Of a stretch of 9,155 bases of DNA, positions 1 through 6,411 are shown piece by piece. The stretch lies in contig DFBP01000060.1 of NCBI GenBank assembly GCA_002366685.1, positions 1 to 9,155 of the forward strand, written 5' to 3'. The DNA comes from Rhodobacterales bacterium UBA3077 (GTDB lineage: Bacteria > Pseudomonadota > Alphaproteobacteria > Rhodobacterales > Rhodobacteraceae). Position 1 is the stretch's first letter. The number at the start of each line of letters is the position of its first letter. The notes under the pieces are model-generated. The model searched no databases and was not told the origin of the DNA. It worked only from the letters and a program-made list of their open reading frames with translations. A program made the position numbers and the translations under genes.

Positions 1-1
1 G

Positions 2-929
2 CGCGCCCCCACATTCTTTCAAAAATTCTATGATGCGGGCGCAAAAGTGGCGATTGTAACCTGCCAATGACAAATTGCACGCTTTGCTGGGCGCGGGGCT
101 CAAGTTCGACGAAGATCGCGCTATTTGCTTCTCGGCTGAACGGTCGGACGTTTCTAACATTGATGAGCACGGGATAGATAATGGTAGCGCATGGTTAGGC
201 ATGCCGGTACCCGAAGTCTACTCCGCGGGCCTTTCCGAATTTGTGTTTGCTGCCGGGGTTAAGCTACTGGCCGAATGGCAGCCGGATGTCATGTATTTGA
301 CAACAACCGATTACGTGCAGCACAAATACGCACCGGGTATCAAAGAGGCCAATGATTTTTACGAAATGTTTGACCGGTACCTTGGGCAATTGGATGAAAT
401 GGGAGCGGCAATAGTTATAACCGCTGACCATGGCATGAAGCCAAAGCACCACGCAGATGGCTCCCCGAATGTCATCTACATTCAGGATGTGCTTGACGAA
501 TGGCTCGGCGAATCTGCCGCGCGGGTTATCCTCCCGATCACGGACCCCTATGTGGTGCACCACGGTGCTCTGGGCTCGTTTGCGACAGCGTATTTGCCCG
601 AAAGTGCTAACCGGGCAGACATTCTGTCCCGTCTTTCACAAATTGACGGGATTGAAACCGCGATCACGCGCGAAGAGGCTGTGGTTCGGTTTGAACTCCC
701 CGCCGACCGGATTGGGGATATCGTTTTGACCTCGGGCGAAAATGTTACCATCGGCACATCAGAACACCGGCATGATCTGGCAGCCCTCAACGAGCCGCTG
801 CGATCACACGGCGGACTGCACGAGCAGCGCGTTCCTTTTATCGTCAACCGCGTGATTGATCTTGGTGATGCACCGGACCTGCGCAACTTTGATGCTTTCT
901 TTTACGCAACCGCCGCGGCGGCACAATAA
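2..929 (+). pseudogene. phnA: Phosphonoacetate hydrolase, 5'-truncated by the window and frameshifted
   Basis: PhnA is a zinc enzyme of the alkaline phosphatase superfamily that cleaves phosphonoacetate to acetate and phosphate. The first 21 codons (from position 2) read APTFFQKFYDAGAKVAIVTC, then hit TGA at 68-70. The homologous continuation NDKLHALLGAGLKF lies one frame over, from position 66, and runs intact to TAA at 927-929. One extra base near 64-65 explains this. The downstream part keeps metal-site motifs: TTTDYVQHKY (Asp and His near 309-323), ITADHGM (Asp-His near 426-431) and SHGGLHEQ. Their spacing agrees exactly, with a constant offset, with the Asp211/His215, Asp250/His251 and His377 ligands I recall from the Sinorhizobium enzyme. 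The catalytic Thr and first Asp ligand lie upstream of the window. The open stretch from TTG 75 lacks a Shine-Dalgarno sequence and the nucleophile, so it is unlikely to work alone. phnY follows within 14 bp. The identity is firm. Whether the shift is a real mutation or a sequencing error is open. Confidence 0.88.
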
Positions 930-943
930 GAGTGGGCACAAAA

Positions 944-2404
944 ATGGCTATAGAACCCAAGGACATCCGCAACGAAGGCATGCGCATTGGTGGAGAAGTT
1001 GTTTTCACCGATGATGTGATCGAAGTGAAATATCCATTTACAGACGAAGTGGTTGGTACCGTGCCGGCGGGCACCGCGGAACATGCCAAACGGGCCTTTG
1101 AAATTGCGGCCAACTACAAGTCAAAGCTAAGCCGCTATGAGCGGAGCCAAATTCTCCAAAGGGCAGGGGAGCTGATAGGCGAGAAACGCGACTATCTGGC
1201 AAAATGGCTGATACTCGAACTTGGTATTTGCTATCAGCATGCCATTTACGAAACCAAACGCGCACAAGATGTTTATCAGTTTGCATCCCATCAGGCGCTG
1301 AACGATGACGGTAAAATTTTCTCTTGCGATCTGACCCATAATGGCAAAGCCCGCAAGATTTTTACCAAGCGCGAACCCGTGCGGGCGATTTCGGCGATCA
1401 CGCCGTTTAACCACCCGCTGAATATGGTTAGCCACAAAATTGCGCCTTCGATAGCGACGAATAATTGCATGGTGTGTAAGCCAACAGAGCTAACACCGCT
1501 GACCGCAATTGCGTTGGCTGACATCCTCTACGAAGCAGGGCTTCCGCCGGAGATGTTTCAGATCGTAACGGGCTTGCCGAAAGATATTGGCGAGGAAATG
1601 ATGGTGAACGAAAACATCGACATCATCACCTTCACCGGGGGTGTCCCCGTGGGCAAGCTGATCGCTTCCAAAGCCGGATACAAGCGCCAGGCGCTTGAAC
1701 TAGGTGGTAATGATCCGCTTATTGTTTGCAATGATCTCTCTGATTCTGACCTCGAAAAAGCCGCAGCAATTGCTGTCGCGGGGGCAACCGGAAACTCGGG
1801 CCAACGTTGCACAGCTATCAAACGGATTTTGGTTCAGGAAAGTGTAGCTGATAAGTTTGTGCCGCTGGTTCTCGAAAAAGCCAAGTCGATCAAATTTGGG
1901 GATCCGCAAGATCCTGAAACCGAGCTGGGCTGCGTAATTAGCGCTCAGGCGGCTGAACTATTTGAAAACCGCGTCTATCAAGCCGAAGCCGAGGGGGCAG
2001 AGGTCTTGTTTCATCCGGGTCGGCAGGGGGCATTGCTCCCGCCAATAGTCGTAGATCACGTGCCCCACGACAGTGAGTTGGTTATGGAAGAAACCTTTGG
2101 TCCGGTCATTCCCATTGTGCGCGTGCCGGATAATGACAAGGAAGTCATAGCGATTTCAAACGCTACCGAATTTGGCCTGTCATCCGGTGTCTGCACGAAT
2201 GATCTGAACCGGGCGATCTCTTATATCAACGGCCTGGATGTAGGAACCTGCAATATCTGGGAGCAACCCGGATACAGGATAGAAACTTCGCCATTTGGTG
2301 GTATCAAAGATAGTGGAAATGCGGTCAAGGAAGGTGTTACCGAAGCGATGAAGTTCTTTACCAATGTCAAAACCTACTCGCTCCCTTGGGTGGAATTCGA
2401 CTAA
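944..2404 (+). CDS. phnY: Phosphonoacetaldehyde dehydrogenase
   Basis: This NAD-dependent aldehyde dehydrogenase oxidises phosphonoacetaldehyde to phosphonoacetate, the substrate of PhnA encoded just upstream. Reading from ATG 944 gives 486 residues. Visible motifs are TPFNHPLN (153-160), LELGGNDP with the general base Glu252, GQRCTA with catalytic Cys289, and EETFGPV (382-388). Arg106, His157, Arg288 and Arg445 sit at a constant offset of 2 from the phosphonate-binding Arg108, His159, Arg290 and Arg447 I recall for the S. meliloti enzyme. That supports this substrate over a generic aldehyde, and also supports the ATG 944 start. An in-frame GTG at 932 would add four residues but has no ribosome-binding sequence, while AAGAG at 928-932 precedes ATG 944. 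The gene starts 14 bp after the phnA stop, so the two are almost certainly co-transcribed. phnW (2-AEP transaminase) is expected further upstream, outside the window. A general ALDH is the only serious alternative. Confidence 0.93.
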   Translation: MAIEPKDIRNEGMRIGGEVVFTDDVIEVKYPFTDEVVGTVPAGTAEHAKRAFEIAANYKSKLSRYERSQILQRAGELIGEKRDYLAKWLILELGICYQHAIYETKRAQDVYQFASHQALNDDGKIFSCDLTHNGKARKIFTKREPVRAISAITPFNHPLNMVSHKIAPSIATNNCMVCKPTELTPLTAIALADILYEAGLPPEMFQIVTGLPKDIGEEMMVNENIDIITFTGGVPVGKLIASKAGYKRQALELGGNDPLIVCNDLSDSDLEKAAAIAVAGATGNSGQRCTAIKRILVQESVADKFVPLVLEKAKSIKFGDPQDPETELGCVISAQAAELFENRVYQAEAEGAEVLFHPGRQGALLPPIVVDHVPHDSELVMEETFGPVIPIVRVPDNDKEVIAISNATEFGLSSGVCTNDLNRAISYINGLDVGTCNIWEQPGYRIETSPFGGIKDSGNAVKEGVTEAMKFFTNVKTYSLPWVEFD

Positions 2405-2450
2405 AGCATTGAGTGGTTGCCTCACCGCAATAATAAAGTGGTCCTGCAAA

Positions 2451-2475
2451 ACGTACTTTGGGTGCGTCTTTTTTT
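2451..2475 (+). terminator. Intrinsic terminator after phnY
   Basis: A 6-bp stem (ACGTAC with GTGCGT, one G-T wobble) closes a TTTGG loop and is followed by C and seven T residues. It lies 46 bp after the phnY stop and would end the phosphonate operon. The stem is short, so termination may be incomplete. Confidence 0.55.
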
Positions 2476-2490
2476 AGTTGTTAACTTTAA

Positions 2491-2511
2491 ACTCTTATGT
2501 TGCATAAGAGT
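2491..2511. repeat. Perfect 9-bp inverted repeat, operator-like
   Basis: ACTCTTATG and CATAAGAGT are exact reverse complements separated by TTG. There is no T tract behind it, so it does not look like a terminator. Its place upstream of the lipoprotein gene and its dyad symmetry suit a dimeric regulator, but I cannot assign one. Confidence 0.5.
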
Positions 2512-2549
2512 CACAAGGTCGCCTATTTGACAAGTGGAGCGGTAATTTG

Positions 2550-2577
2550 TTGCTTTGATGTAATAATCAGATTATAT
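2550..2577 (+). promoter_or_regulatory. Possible sigma-70 promoter of the lipoprotein gene
   Basis: TTGCTT (2550-2555) and TTATAT (2572-2577) are spaced by 16 bp and would start transcription about 30 bp before ATG 2616. A perfect TTGACA at 2527-2532 is also present but lacks a good -10 at the proper distance. This is a weak, pattern-only call. Confidence 0.3.
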
Positions 2578-2615
2578 TTCTAGCGTAATTTTGAGTGCCA
2601 TTGAGGAGTTAAAAA

Positions 2616-3236
2616 ATGATAAAAAAAGTGATACTACCACTGATTGTCGCAGCTGGCCTTGCCGGTTGCGTTACAACGACAACAGAATTTCCGGAACCAC
2701 TACGTGAAGATTTAACGTATAACTGGCGTGTTGTAGATGTGCAGGCTTCTGTTCCGCGCACGTTAACGACATCCACCGCAAACAGTCAGATGCCCGATGT
2801 GGATTTGATTTGGCGTGAAGACGGCCCCGGTGACGTCTATGCCCAGATCGAAGCGATAATGGAAGAAACGATGGCGCAGGCTGCGTTGAAATTCCATCCA
2901 CCGATCAAAGGTTCGCGCCCCGTTATCATCCAGACGGAGCAAGTGCAGTTTCACTCGTTGACCGAGCGGGCACGCTCCAATATTGGCGGCATCCACAATG
3001 TGGATTTCTACCTGACAGTAGTAGACGCGAATACCGGTGAAGTTCTTTCCGGGCCTGCCTATATTGAAGCAGACGTAACCGCCTTTGGGGGTGCTGAAGC
3101 AGAGGCCGCCGTTGCTGTTGGACAAACGATGCGCGTTCGGATCATCCAACGTGTTTCTGACGTAATTGCGACCTATCTCGGCATTGCTGGCAACCGAGCC
3201 GTTGAAAATGGCCGTTATGTTGAAATCGGCCGGTAA
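2616..3236 (+). CDS. Putative lipoprotein of unknown function (DUF6778-like)
   Basis: The 206-residue product begins with a lipoprotein signal: Lys-Lys at 3-4, a hydrophobic stretch at 5-14, and the lipobox LAGC with the lipidated Cys at 18. After processing it should be anchored to a membrane facing the periplasm. No +2 Asp is present (Cys is followed by Val), so outer-membrane sorting is plausible. The mature part has no motif I can tie to a function. It is a mixed alpha/beta sequence with a helix near 77-92 (YAQIEAIMEETMAQAALK) and a strand-rich middle (FYLTVVDANTGEVLSGPAYIE). From memory it resembles the short DUF6778 lipoproteins found in Rhodobacteraceae. The start is fixed by AGGAG at 2604-2608, seven bases before ATG. 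It forms its own transcription unit, with a promoter candidate before it and a strong terminator behind. Its function is unknown. Confidence 0.85.
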   Translation: MIKKVILPLIVAAGLAGCVTTTTEFPEPLREDLTYNWRVVDVQASVPRTLTTSTANSQMPDVDLIWREDGPGDVYAQIEAIMEETMAQAALKFHPPIKGSRPVIIQTEQVQFHSLTERARSNIGGIHNVDFYLTVVDANTGEVLSGPAYIEADVTAFGGAEAEAAVAVGQTMRVRIIQRVSDVIATYLGIAGNRAVENGRYVEIGR

Positions 3237-3259
3237 CCGGATTTCAATAAAGTGAATTG

Positions 3260-3288
3260 GAGCCGGCAATTTGCCGGCTCTTTTTTTT
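3260..3288 (+). terminator. Strong intrinsic terminator after the lipoprotein gene
   Basis: GAGCCGGC (3260-3267) pairs perfectly with GCCGGCTC (3273-3280) around the loop AATTT and is followed by eight T residues. It lies 24 bp after the lipoprotein stop and separates that gene from murI. Confidence 0.92.
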
Positions 3289-3348
3289 GGGGGTTGCGCT
3301 TGTGCAATGCATTTTGCAAAAGCAGGCAAATAGGGATCGGAGGACAAG

Positions 3349-4161
3349 ATGCCAATCGGCGTATTTGATAGCGGCCTCGGAGGGCTTACAATTCTTCGGG
3401 CATTGCAAAACCGCCTTCCAAATCAGGCGTTTATGTATTTGGGAGACAACGCGAATACACCCTACGGTACGCGTGACGCATATGATGTGTTTGATTTAAC
3501 AACCAAATCTGTCCAGACTTTGTTTGACAAGGGATGTGAACTGATCATTTTGGCTTGTAATACTGCATCAGCCAGCGCCTTGCATCGGATGCAAGTGAGT
3601 TGGTTGCCCGAAGGGAACAATCGGGTGCTTGGTGTATTTGTTCCGATGATCGAGAATCTGACACAGCGGGACTGGGGTGATAACGCGCCTCCAACCCATA
3701 CAGGGCTTGAAAATGTAGCTGTATTTGCAACCCAGTCGACTATCGAAAGTGCCGCTTTTCCAAGGGAAATGAAGTTTCGCGCCCGAGATGTTGAAGTTGT
3801 AGGACACGCATGTGACGGGTTGGTTGACGCAATTGAGGCCGGCGACGAGGCTGAATCAACGACATTGGTTCAGGCGCATGTTAATAATTTGCTTGCGAGG
3901 TTGCCAAACCCTCAGGCCGCCGTATTGGGGTGCACACACTATCCTATTGTCGAAGATATCTTTCGCGCTGCCCTCCCTGAAGCCACAAAACTGCTTTCTC
4001 AACCCGGCATTGTTGCGGACGCAACCGCTGACTACCTAGATCGACACGAACGATATAAAGAAACCGGAATAACACAGTATTTCACCACAGGTGAAATTGA
4101 TAAAGTTGGCAAGTTGGCTGAACTGTTTTTGGGGCACCCGGCAGATTGGCGGAAAGTTTGA
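3349..4161 (+). CDS. murI: Glutamate racemase
   Basis: MurI is a cytosolic, cofactor-independent racemase that converts L-glutamate to D-glutamate for the peptidoglycan stem peptide. The 270-residue length is typical. The N-terminal half carries IGVFDSGLGGL (Asp7 and Ser8 of the active site), YLGDNANTPYG (30-40) and LACNTAS with catalytic Cys70. The second half carries AVLGCTHYP with the partner Cys195 and His197. These are the two cysteines that remove and return the alpha proton from opposite faces. GGAGG at 3339-3343 lies five bases before the ATG and fixes the start. No convincing promoter was recognised in the 60 bp after the preceding terminator, although one should lie there. argC starts 2 bp after the stop, which indicates co-transcription. 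Confidence 0.97.
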   Translation: MPIGVFDSGLGGLTILRALQNRLPNQAFMYLGDNANTPYGTRDAYDVFDLTTKSVQTLFDKGCELIILACNTASASALHRMQVSWLPEGNNRVLGVFVPMIENLTQRDWGDNAPPTHTGLENVAVFATQSTIESAAFPREMKFRARDVEVVGHACDGLVDAIEAGDEAESTTLVQAHVNNLLARLPNPQAAVLGCTHYPIVEDIFRAALPEATKLLSQPGIVADATADYLDRHERYKETGITQYFTTGEIDKVGKLAELFLGHPADWRKV

Positions 4162-4163
4162 AG

Positions 4164-5186
4164 ATGAAAAATATCGTTATTTTAGGGGCGAGCGGTTATA
4201 CGGGCGCCGAGTTGGTACGGCTGCTGGCGGGCCATCCGAGCATGAGCATTTCGGCTCTGAGTGCAGACCGGAAAGCTGGAATGGAATACGGAAACGTGTT
4301 CCCTCATTTGCGTCACCTTCGCCTTCCAACACTTTGTAAAATAGATGAAATTGACTTCGATGGTGTTGATTTGGTGTTCTGCGCTTTGCCACACGCCACA
4401 TCCCAACGGGTCATAAAAAAGCTACCGGGTCATGTAAAGATCGTTGATCTTTCGGCGGATTTCCGGCTTCGTGACGTAGGCGAATATACCAAGTGGTATG
4501 GCGGAGAGCATGATGCAGTGGAGCTTCAAAAATCTGCTGTTTATGGTCTAACCGAATTCTACAGAGACGAGATCAAAAACGCGCGCTTGGTAGCTGGCAC
4601 AGGGTGCAATGCTGCGACCGGGCTTTTACCAATTCTACCGTTGCTGGAAGCAAACCTGATTGATCCTGACGAGATCATCATTGATCTTCTGACCGGGGTA
4701 TCCGGGGCGGGCCGCGCTGCCAAAGAGGGCATGTTACACGCCGAAGTTTCCGAAGGCACACATGCCTATGCTATTGCAAGCCATCGCCATCTGGGAGAAT
4801 TTGATCAGGAATTCTCCAAGGCCGCTGGCCGTGATGTTAAAGTAAGCTTCACACCACATTTACTGCCTCAAAATCGGGGGATTTTGGCTACCATTTATGT
4901 GCGTGGTGAGGCAGAGGCCATACATAAAGCCTTGGTTTCGCGCTACAAAGACGAACCGTTCGTTTATATGCTGCCTTTTGGTGAAGCCCCCGCTACGCGG
5001 CATGTAAGGGGCTCGAATTACTGCCATATCGGCGTGGTTGCTGATAGAAAACAGGGCAGGGCGATCGTGTTTTCGGCGCTGGACAACCTGACAAAAGGTT
5101 CTTCTGGTCAAGCACTGCAAAATGCAAACATCATGCTTGGACTTGATGAACGCATGGGCCTTGAGATGGCCCCTTTATTTCCGTGA
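4164..5186 (+). CDS. argC: N-acetyl-gamma-glutamyl-phosphate reductase
   Basis: ArgC performs the third step of arginine synthesis, the NADPH-dependent reduction of N-acetylglutamyl-5-phosphate to the semialdehyde, in the cytosol. The 340-residue product has the dinucleotide-binding GASGYTGAEL (8-17), ALPHATS (74-80) and DLSADFR (95-101). The nucleophile Cys148 lies in GTGCNAATG, the catalytic His209 in SHRHLGEF, and FTPHLLPQNRGIL and GSNYCHIGV follow towards the C-terminus. The Cys context GTGCNAATG differs from the more widespread PGCYPT form. I recall the same variant from other Rhodobacteraceae ArgC proteins. ATG 4164 is chosen because GGAAAG at 4151-4156 is well placed and the Rossmann motif follows at once. 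A TTG at 4146 would lie inside murI. The 2-bp gap to murI and 39-bp gap to ccmE suggest one transcript. Confidence 0.97.
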   Translation: MKNIVILGASGYTGAELVRLLAGHPSMSISALSADRKAGMEYGNVFPHLRHLRLPTLCKIDEIDFDGVDLVFCALPHATSQRVIKKLPGHVKIVDLSADFRLRDVGEYTKWYGGEHDAVELQKSAVYGLTEFYRDEIKNARLVAGTGCNAATGLLPILPLLEANLIDPDEIIIDLLTGVSGAGRAAKEGMLHAEVSEGTHAYAIASHRHLGEFDQEFSKAAGRDVKVSFTPHLLPQNRGILATIYVRGEAEAIHKALVSRYKDEPFVYMLPFGEAPATRHVRGSNYCHIGVVADRKQGRAIVFSALDNLTKGSSGQALQNANIMLGLDERMGLEMAPLFP

Positions 5187-5225
5187 GTAAAAGCTTATGT
5201 GTTGGGGAACAGAAGGAAGTTTTGC

Positions 5226-5663
5226 ATGGCCGGTCTAAAGAAGAAACGTCGAATTCAGATGATTGTTGCCGGACTGGTCCTGATGGCCAGTGCGGCAGTT
5301 TTGATGGGAATCGCGTTTAAAGACGGGATCGAGTTTTTCCGGTCTCCGACGCAGGTGGTAGAAGAGCTGCCCGGCCCGAACGAGCGGTTTCGTTTGGGTG
5401 GTTTGATCAAAGAAGGCACGTGGGAAAAAGGTGATGTTCATCGCTTTGTCATCACGGACACATCGAATGATATTCCCGTGAGCTACGCCGGGATATTGCC
5501 CGACCTTTTTGAGGAAGGGCAAGGCACAATTGCGACAGGGCAATTGGTAAACGGTGAATTCGTCGCTTCCGAGGTGCTTGCAAAGCACGACGAGGAATAT
5601 ATGCCAGCAGAAGTGATAGACGCGCTCAAAGATCAGGGCGTTTATGTGGAGCCGTCCAGCTAG
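5226..5663 (+). CDS. ccmE: Cytochrome c maturation haem chaperone
   Basis: CcmE receives haem from the CcmC/CcmAB complex in the periplasm, holds it covalently, and passes it to CcmF/CcmH for attachment to apocytochrome c. The 145-residue protein has a basic N-terminus (KKKRR at 5-9), one membrane anchor (about 11-31) and a beta-rich periplasmic domain. LAKHDEEYMP supplies the haem-binding His121 and the conserved Tyr125, matching LAKHDENYTP with His130 in E. coli. The start is ATG 5226, with AAGGAAG at 5213-5219 six bases upstream. A GTG at 5199 is in frame but adds nine non-conserved residues that overlap the Shine-Dalgarno sequence. ccmF would normally follow directly, but here two lysis genes intervene. 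Confidence 0.97.
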   Translation: MAGLKKKRRIQMIVAGLVLMASAAVLMGIAFKDGIEFFRSPTQVVEELPGPNERFRLGGLIKEGTWEKGDVHRFVITDTSNDIPVSYAGILPDLFEEGQGTIATGQLVNGEFVASEVLAKHDEEYMPAEVIDALKDQGVYVEPSS

Positions 5664-5763
5664 CCCCAAAAATTAGGGGGGTTGGGAAAGCCACCTGCGT
5701 TGCGCCTGCCAAGCGGGGGTGCGCACGGTGCTGCTACGCATTATTAGATATTTGCGCTCATCT

Positions 5764-5779
5764 TTAAGTCAATTTTCAC
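5764..5779 (+). promoter_or_regulatory. CtrA-box-like sequence upstream of the endolysin
   Basis: TTAA (5764-5767), seven bases, then TTCAC (5775-5779) matches the alphaproteobacterial CtrA consensus TTAA-N7-TTAAC with one mismatch. CtrA controls GTA production and release in Rhodobacter capsulatus, which makes the site attractive. However, it lies only 20 bp before the ATG, too close for a classical CtrA-activated promoter, and AT-rich spacers give such matches by chance. Confidence 0.3.
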
Positions 5780-5788
5780 TAAATTGAC
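5768..5788. repeat. 8-bp perfect inverted repeat abutting the endolysin RBS
   Basis: GTCAATTT (5768-5775) and AAATTGAC (5781-5788) are exact reverse complements around TCACT. The right arm ends directly before the Shine-Dalgarno AGGGGA (5789-5794). It could act as an operator in DNA or as a hairpin in the mRNA leader that tunes translation of the lysis genes. No T tract follows, so it is not an intrinsic terminator. Confidence 0.45.
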
Positions 5789-5799
5789 AGGGGATTGCG

Positions 5800-6411
5800 A
5801 TGGGGCGCATCGACGAAATTACCAAGGAAATTATCAAGCGTGAGGGAGGGTATGTAAATGACCCTGATGACCCCGGTGGCGCTACAAATTTCGGCGTTAC
5901 AATCGGCACCATGCGACGGCTTGGGATCGATCTTAATGAAGATGGACAGGTGAACGAAGCTGATGTGCAAGCGCTGAGCGCGGCGCAGGCTGCCGCGATT
6001 TTTAAGAAGCAATATTTCGAAGGGCCGAAAATCGGACTGTTACCGGGACCGCTTCAGGCCAGTGTCTATGATATGTATGTAAACGCGGGCGGGAATGCCG
6101 TTAAGATACTGCAACGGTTACTCGGAGAATTTGGTTTTTCCACATTGGCCGATGGCGCGATCGGCCCCAATACGGCAAAAATGGCGGCTTTAGCCTTTTC
6201 CGAAGCGCCGGATTTTCTGGTCGATGCCTATGGTATCGCGCGGCGCAACTATTATTACAGCTTGGCAGACGCCCGCCCCAGTTTACGCAAATACGCGCGT
6301 AGACGCGACGGTGGCAAAGGTGGATGGATTATCAGAGCCGAAGAATTTATTTCTGACCGGTTTCATCTCAACCGAACCGAGCACGATGCACGGGTTAGGG
6401 GGTGGCAATGA
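5800..6411 (+). CDS. GH108-type N-acetylmuramidase, probable GTA/phage endolysin
   Basis: This 203-residue enzyme is predicted to cut the glycan strands of peptidoglycan for cell lysis. The N-terminal GH108 domain (about 8-98) has KREGGYVNDPDDPGGATNFG, with the expected catalytic Glu15 in the EGGY motif. A C-terminal PG_binding_3-type domain (about 98-170) contains QRLLGE and DGAIGPNTAKM. There is no signal peptide or membrane segment, so export must depend on a partner, which fits the overlapping holin gene. Between the motifs, residues 44-55 (DLNEDGQVNEAD) match an EF-hand-like calcium loop. The start is fixed by AGGGGA at 5789-5794. The same enzyme family includes TtsA of Salmonella. Because the next gene encodes a GTA-release holin, I infer the role of the R. 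capsulatus GTA endolysin (rcc00555 from memory). The role is inference; the fold assignment is firm. Confidence 0.9.
   Translation: MGRIDEITKEIIKREGGYVNDPDDPGGATNFGVTIGTMRRLGIDLNEDGQVNEADVQALSAAQAAAIFKKQYFEGPKIGLLPGPLQASVYDMYVNAGGNAVKILQRLLGEFGFSTLADGAIGPNTAKMAALAFSEAPDFLVDAYGIARRNYYYSLADARPSLRKYARRRDGGKGGWIIRAEEFISDRFHLNRTEHDARVRGWQ

Noticed and set aside
59..80. Programmed ribosomal frameshift in phnA
   Set aside because: No slippery heptamer, no downstream pseudoknot seen, and no reason for recoding in this enzyme family. Mutation or error is simpler.
932..943. GTG start giving a PhnY four residues longer
   Set aside because: No ribosome-binding sequence before it. ATG 944 has AAGAG upstream and gives catalytic residue spacing that agrees with the known enzyme.
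3303..3321. Repeated TGCA words and the palindrome TTTTGCAAAA before murI
   Set aside because: Too short and AT-rich to separate from chance, with no matching regulator known for murI.
2763..3347. 194-codon open frame on the minus strand across the lipoprotein gene
   Set aside because: It reads antisense through a well-supported gene and its terminator and shows no family motif.
4146..4163. TTG start of argC inside murI
   Set aside because: ATG 4164 has a proper Shine-Dalgarno sequence and places the Rossmann motif at the usual N-terminal position.
5199..5225. GTG start of ccmE
   Set aside because: The added residues overlap the Shine-Dalgarno sequence of ATG 5226 and look unlike CcmE N-termini.
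5664..5681. CCCC / GGGG hairpin after ccmE as a terminator
   Set aside because: Only a 4-bp stem around eight A/T bases, followed by G-rich sequence and no T tract.
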